Origin: an uncultured Mollicutes bacterium | GTDB taxonomy: Bacteria; Bacillota_I; Bacilli_A; RF39; UBA660 | Assembly (NCBI GenBank): GCA_900557675.1 | Contig: USTO01000031.1 | Span: forward strand, 1-7,891 | Length of the DNA stretch: 7,891 nt | Reading direction: 5' to 3' | Shown here: positions 5,530-7,891 of the stretch, piece by piece | How positions within the stretch are numbered: the first letter of the stretch is position 1 | Layout of the letters: each line of letters opens with the position of its first letter | Position numbers and translations under genes: made by a program | Notes under the pieces: generated by a model | What the model saw: the letters and a program-made list of their open reading frames with translations, nothing else | Told to the model about the DNA's origin: nothing | The model's database searches: none

Positions 5530-7692
5530 CTATTCAATACAAGAAATAATAAGTTCCTTTAAAAGAGTTTTCCTATTCTCATCCCTATCCGTTAAAATAG
5601 CCTTTCTAAGTGCAGACTCCTCTCCTATTACAATTAACTTATCCTTAGCCCTAGTAACCGCAGTATATATAAGTTTCCTATAAAGCATATAATTATAACT
5701 ATTAAGAACAGGAAGAATCACTACCTTAAACTCACTTCCCTGACTCTTATGAATACTAATAGCATACCCAAGCTTAAAATTTTCAAAAGAAGAAACACCA
5801 TAATTTACAATATTATTATCAAAATCACAAACAACTTCCTTCTTCTTACCCTTAACTACTCTAACAACCTCACCTATATCTCCATTAAAAACATTATCTT
5901 CAACACTATTAACCAGTTGAATAACCTTATCTCCTTCTCTATAAATTATCCCATTATGCAAAAACTCATTCTTATAATTATCCTTTTCATTTAAAATACC
6001 CTGCATATACATATTAAGAGCATCTATACCATTATCTCCTTTATACATAGGAACAAGCACCTGAAGATCATAAATAGACATATCCTTATAAGTTATTAAA
6101 AAATCATTAAGACAATTCTTTAAATCATTACCATCAGAACTTACAAAAGTAAGATCATCACTCTCATTAAACAAAGACATATCAAGCTTACCCGAAATAA
6201 TATCATGTGCTAAAAAATTAATATTAGAATTACTATCCTGCCTATACAAAGTCTTTAAATATGTAACAGGAATAACATCACTACTTATCAAATCCTTAAG
6301 AACCTGTCCCGCACCCACACTAGGAAGCTGATTATAATCCCCAATCATAACAATATGACAATTAGCCTTAAGACCAAGAAGCAAATTATAAAAAAGATCA
6401 TTATCAAGCATACTAGCCTCATCAATTATAACAAATTTAGCATCACTCTTATTATCCTCATTTATTAAAAAAGTATTCTCATCCTTTTGCCACTTCAAAA
6501 ACCTATGAATAGTATAACTAGGAAGACCAGATTCCATACTCATCCTCTTACTAGCACGACCAGTCGGAGCAAGCAAAACCAAACTATTCAAAAGTTCCTT
6601 TCTAGAAAGATTATTAATAGCCCTATAAAGACTAGTTATAGCCTTAACAACCTTAGTCTTACCAGTACCAGGTCCCCCAGTAATAATAGAAAAACTAAAA
6701 TTAAAAGCCTTTTCTATAGCATCCCTTTGCTCTTTATTAAAAACAAAACCAAGCTTCTCCTCCAAAGAACAAATCTCATCACAATAAGATAAATTATCAA
6801 ATTCCTTAGAAAGAGCACTAATCCTCTTAGCAATATACATCTCACTATTATAACTATCCATCAAAATATACCTATCATCATAAGTAAACATCTTACCAAG
6901 ATTAACTAAATTAGCAATTCCTTTATTAATAACATCCTCACTAACACCAAGTACTTTTCTAGAATAAGAAACAAGTTCAAAATAATTACTATAAGTATTA
7001 CCAGTCCTAAAACTAAGATTCTCAAGAACATAAATAATCCCATAAGATACACGATCCAAATCATCAAGCGAAATTCCTAAATTACCCCTAAGTTTTTCTA
7101 TCTTAGAAAAACTAATATCAGGAATATCCCCAATCATTTGATAAGGACTAGTAAGAACAACATCAATATTATTACCATAATACTTCTCTATCTTCAAAGC
7201 ATCCTTCATAGAAAAACCAATACTAACTAAATTAAGCATTTTATCATAACTAGACTTATACATAAATAAACTATCATATATAACATCAATCTGTTTAGAA
7301 GTAACACCAGAAACACTTCTTAAAATATCCTTATTATCAAGAATAAGAGTTAAACAATTAGAGCCCAAAGTATCAACAATACTCCTAGCCTTCTTTAAAC
7401 CAATACCCTTAAAAAGCTCACTAGATAAAAAATCTATTATATGATCCTCATCACTAGGTAACAAAACCTCATAAGAAATAACACTAAACTGCTTACCGTA
7501 CTTATCATGATTAACAAGTTCTCCCTTAAAAAGATAACTATCAGCCTCATTTAAATCCCCAAAATAACCAGTAAAAGTAACAGTAGAAGAAAGCCCCTCC
7601 AAATCAGTTTCATAAACCTTAAAAAGACCAACAGTATAATTCTTATCAGATCTAAAAATATATTTTTTAAAATTACCCTTGATATATGACAT
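5530..7692 (-). CDS. recD2: RecD2 family ATP-dependent DNA helicase (superfamily 1B)
   Basis: The protein has 720 residues from the ATG at 7692, which has GGAGG six bases upstream; the frame is open further up but that part has no ribosome binding site. Residues 1-80 are an OB-like N-terminal domain and about 85-230 contain the helix-hairpin-helix region of RecD2. The helicase motifs are all present: Walker A GGPGTGKT (339-346), Walker B IIDEAS (422-427), motif III GDYNQLPSVGAG (451-462), a YRQ motif (483-485), AISIHKSQGSEF (644-655) and YTAVTRAKDKL (676-686). RecD2 unwinds DNA 5' to 3' and, in bacteria without RecBC, acts alone in repair and replication-fork maintenance. It is somewhat shorter than the roughly 800 residues of the Bacillus subtilis protein. 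The gene is divergent from a flippase gene and is followed by a small membrane-protein gene. Confidence 0.95.
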   Translation of the reverse strand: MSYIKGNFKKYIFRSDKNYTVGLFKVYETDLEGLSSTVTFTGYFGDLNEADSYLFKGELVNHDKYGKQFSVISYEVLLPSDEDHIIDFLSSELFKGIGLKKARSIVDTLGSNCLTLILDNKDILRSVSGVTSKQIDVIYDSLFMYKSSYDKMLNLVSIGFSMKDALKIEKYYGNNIDVVLTSPYQMIGDIPDISFSKIEKLRGNLGISLDDLDRVSYGIIYVLENLSFRTGNTYSNYFELVSYSRKVLGVSEDVINKGIANLVNLGKMFTYDDRYILMDSYNSEMYIAKRISALSKEFDNLSYCDEICSLEEKLGFVFNKEQRDAIEKAFNFSFSIITGGPGTGKTKVVKAITSLYRAINNLSRKELLNSLVLLAPTGRASKRMSMESGLPSYTIHRFLKWQKDENTFLINEDNKSDAKFVIIDEASMLDNDLFYNLLLGLKANCHIVMIGDYNQLPSVGAGQVLKDLISSDVIPVTYLKTLYRQDSNSNINFLAHDIISGKLDMSLFNESDDLTFVSSDGNDLKNCLNDFLITYKDMSIYDLQVLVPMYKGDNGIDALNMYMQGILNEKDNYKNEFLHNGIIYREGDKVIQLVNSVEDNVFNGDIGEVVRVVKGKKKEVVCDFDNNIVNYGVSSFENFKLGYAISIHKSQGSEFKVVILPVLNSYNYMLYRKLIYTAVTRAKDKLIVIGEESALRKAILTDRDENRKTLLKELIISCIE

Positions 7693-7734
7693 ATAATACC
7701 TCCAGAAATATATTTTATCACACATATCAAAATA

Positions 7735-7740
7735 ATTATA
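7735..7740 (-). promoter_or_regulatory. Possible -10 of the recD2 promoter
   Basis: A TATAAT occurs on the minus strand 43 bases before the recD2 ATG, but no good -35 lies at 16-18 bases. A TGA-TAAAAT (7720 to 7712) is an alternative extended -10. Only one of them is likely to be used. Confidence 0.3.
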
Positions 7741-7766
7741 CACTTAACCAAGAAACAAATAATAAA

Positions 7767-7795
7767 TTGATATGTTACTTTCCCTATGATATAAT
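7767..7795 (+). promoter_or_regulatory. Sigma-A promoter of the flippase gene
   Basis: TTGATA (7767-7772), a 17-base spacer and TATAAT (7790-7795) with a TGA extension (7787-7789) form a near-consensus promoter. Transcription should start near 7802, leaving a leader of only about 10 bases before the ATG at 7811. Confidence 0.8.
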
Positions 7796-7810
7796 TAGTT
7801 AGGTGATAAA

Positions 7811-7891
7811 ATGAAAAAAGATTCCTTCCTAAAAGGAACACTAGTAGCATCAATAGCAATAATAATAACAAAAATACTAGGAGTCCTATAT
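7811..7891 (+). CDS. Polysaccharide/lipid flippase, SpoVB/MurJ-like, N-terminus only
   Basis: Only the first 27 residues are present; the frame runs off the right edge. They begin MKKDSFLKGTLVAS and continue into a hydrophobic helix ending KILGVLY. This start (short Lys-rich tail, F.KG, then a helix with TKILG) is typical of Firmicute flippases of the MOP superfamily such as SpoVB, YabM and related polysaccharide biosynthesis proteins, which move lipid-linked precursors across the cytoplasmic membrane. The assignment rests on a short segment, so the subfamily cannot be given. AGGTGAT lies three bases before the ATG. The gene diverges from recD2. Confidence 0.65.
   Translation, partial: MKKDSFLKGTLVASIAIIITKILGVLY

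Noticed and set aside
5749..6792. Open frames on the plus strand opposite recD2
   Set aside because: They are Asn/Ile/Thr-rich antisense shadows of an AT-rich gene, without ribosome binding sites or recognisable motifs.
7693..7743. Upstream extension of RecD2 by 17 residues
   Set aside because: There is no ribosome binding site for it, while GGAGG lies six bases before the ATG at 7692 and the protein from there begins like RecD2.

Overview
The window is a stretch of low-GC DNA from a Bacillota-type bacterium. Supporting signs are the strong AT bias, T-ending codons, extended GGAGGTGAT-type ribosome binding sites, a CotD-family spore coat protein, a Firmicute-type RecD2 helicase and the start of a SpoVB/MurJ-like flippase. 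TGA is a stop codon and Trp is TGG wherever I checked it, so this is not Mycoplasma code 4. I cannot name the species. A spore former, or a gut relative of spore formers, is the most I would infer.

Every gene except the last is on the minus strand, so transcription runs from high to low coordinates. From the right: a flippase gene (start only) reads rightward from 7811, and recD2 (7692 to 5530) diverges from it. RecD2 is followed by a 53-residue single-span membrane protein with a TTG start (5494 to 5333) and then a hairpin terminator (5299 to 5271). A new extended -10 promoter at about 5260 drives a two-gene unit: an unrecognised 122-residue protein and a 570-residue amidoligase that carries an N-terminal array of 30-residue helical repeats. 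Next comes a CotD-type coat protein gene (3038 to 2697) with its own terminator.

A toxin-antitoxin cassette follows: an MqsR-family toxin, then an antitoxin made of an MqsA-type HTH joined to a Panacea (DUF4065/SocA-like) domain. The cassette ends in a terminator. That terminator and the one after cotD are copies of the same 29-bp sequence (26/29 identical) in the same orientation, so the toxin-antitoxin genes sit between direct repeats. Leu codon use in the antitoxin gene also differs from the amidoligase gene, so the cassette may be a recent arrival. The last genes are a class II Fic AMP-transferase and a partial SWIM zinc-finger protein, 12 bp apart and separated in frame by one TGA codon.

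The most interesting items are the repeat-bearing amidoligase with its unknown partner; the MqsR/Panacea pair, whose MqsA part has lost its zinc cysteines; the direct repeats around it; and a 16-bp motif (15/16) in front of both the toxin operon and fic, which could place fic under the antitoxin's control. I found no tRNA, rRNA, CRISPR array, transposase or gene-free stretch longer than 300 bases.
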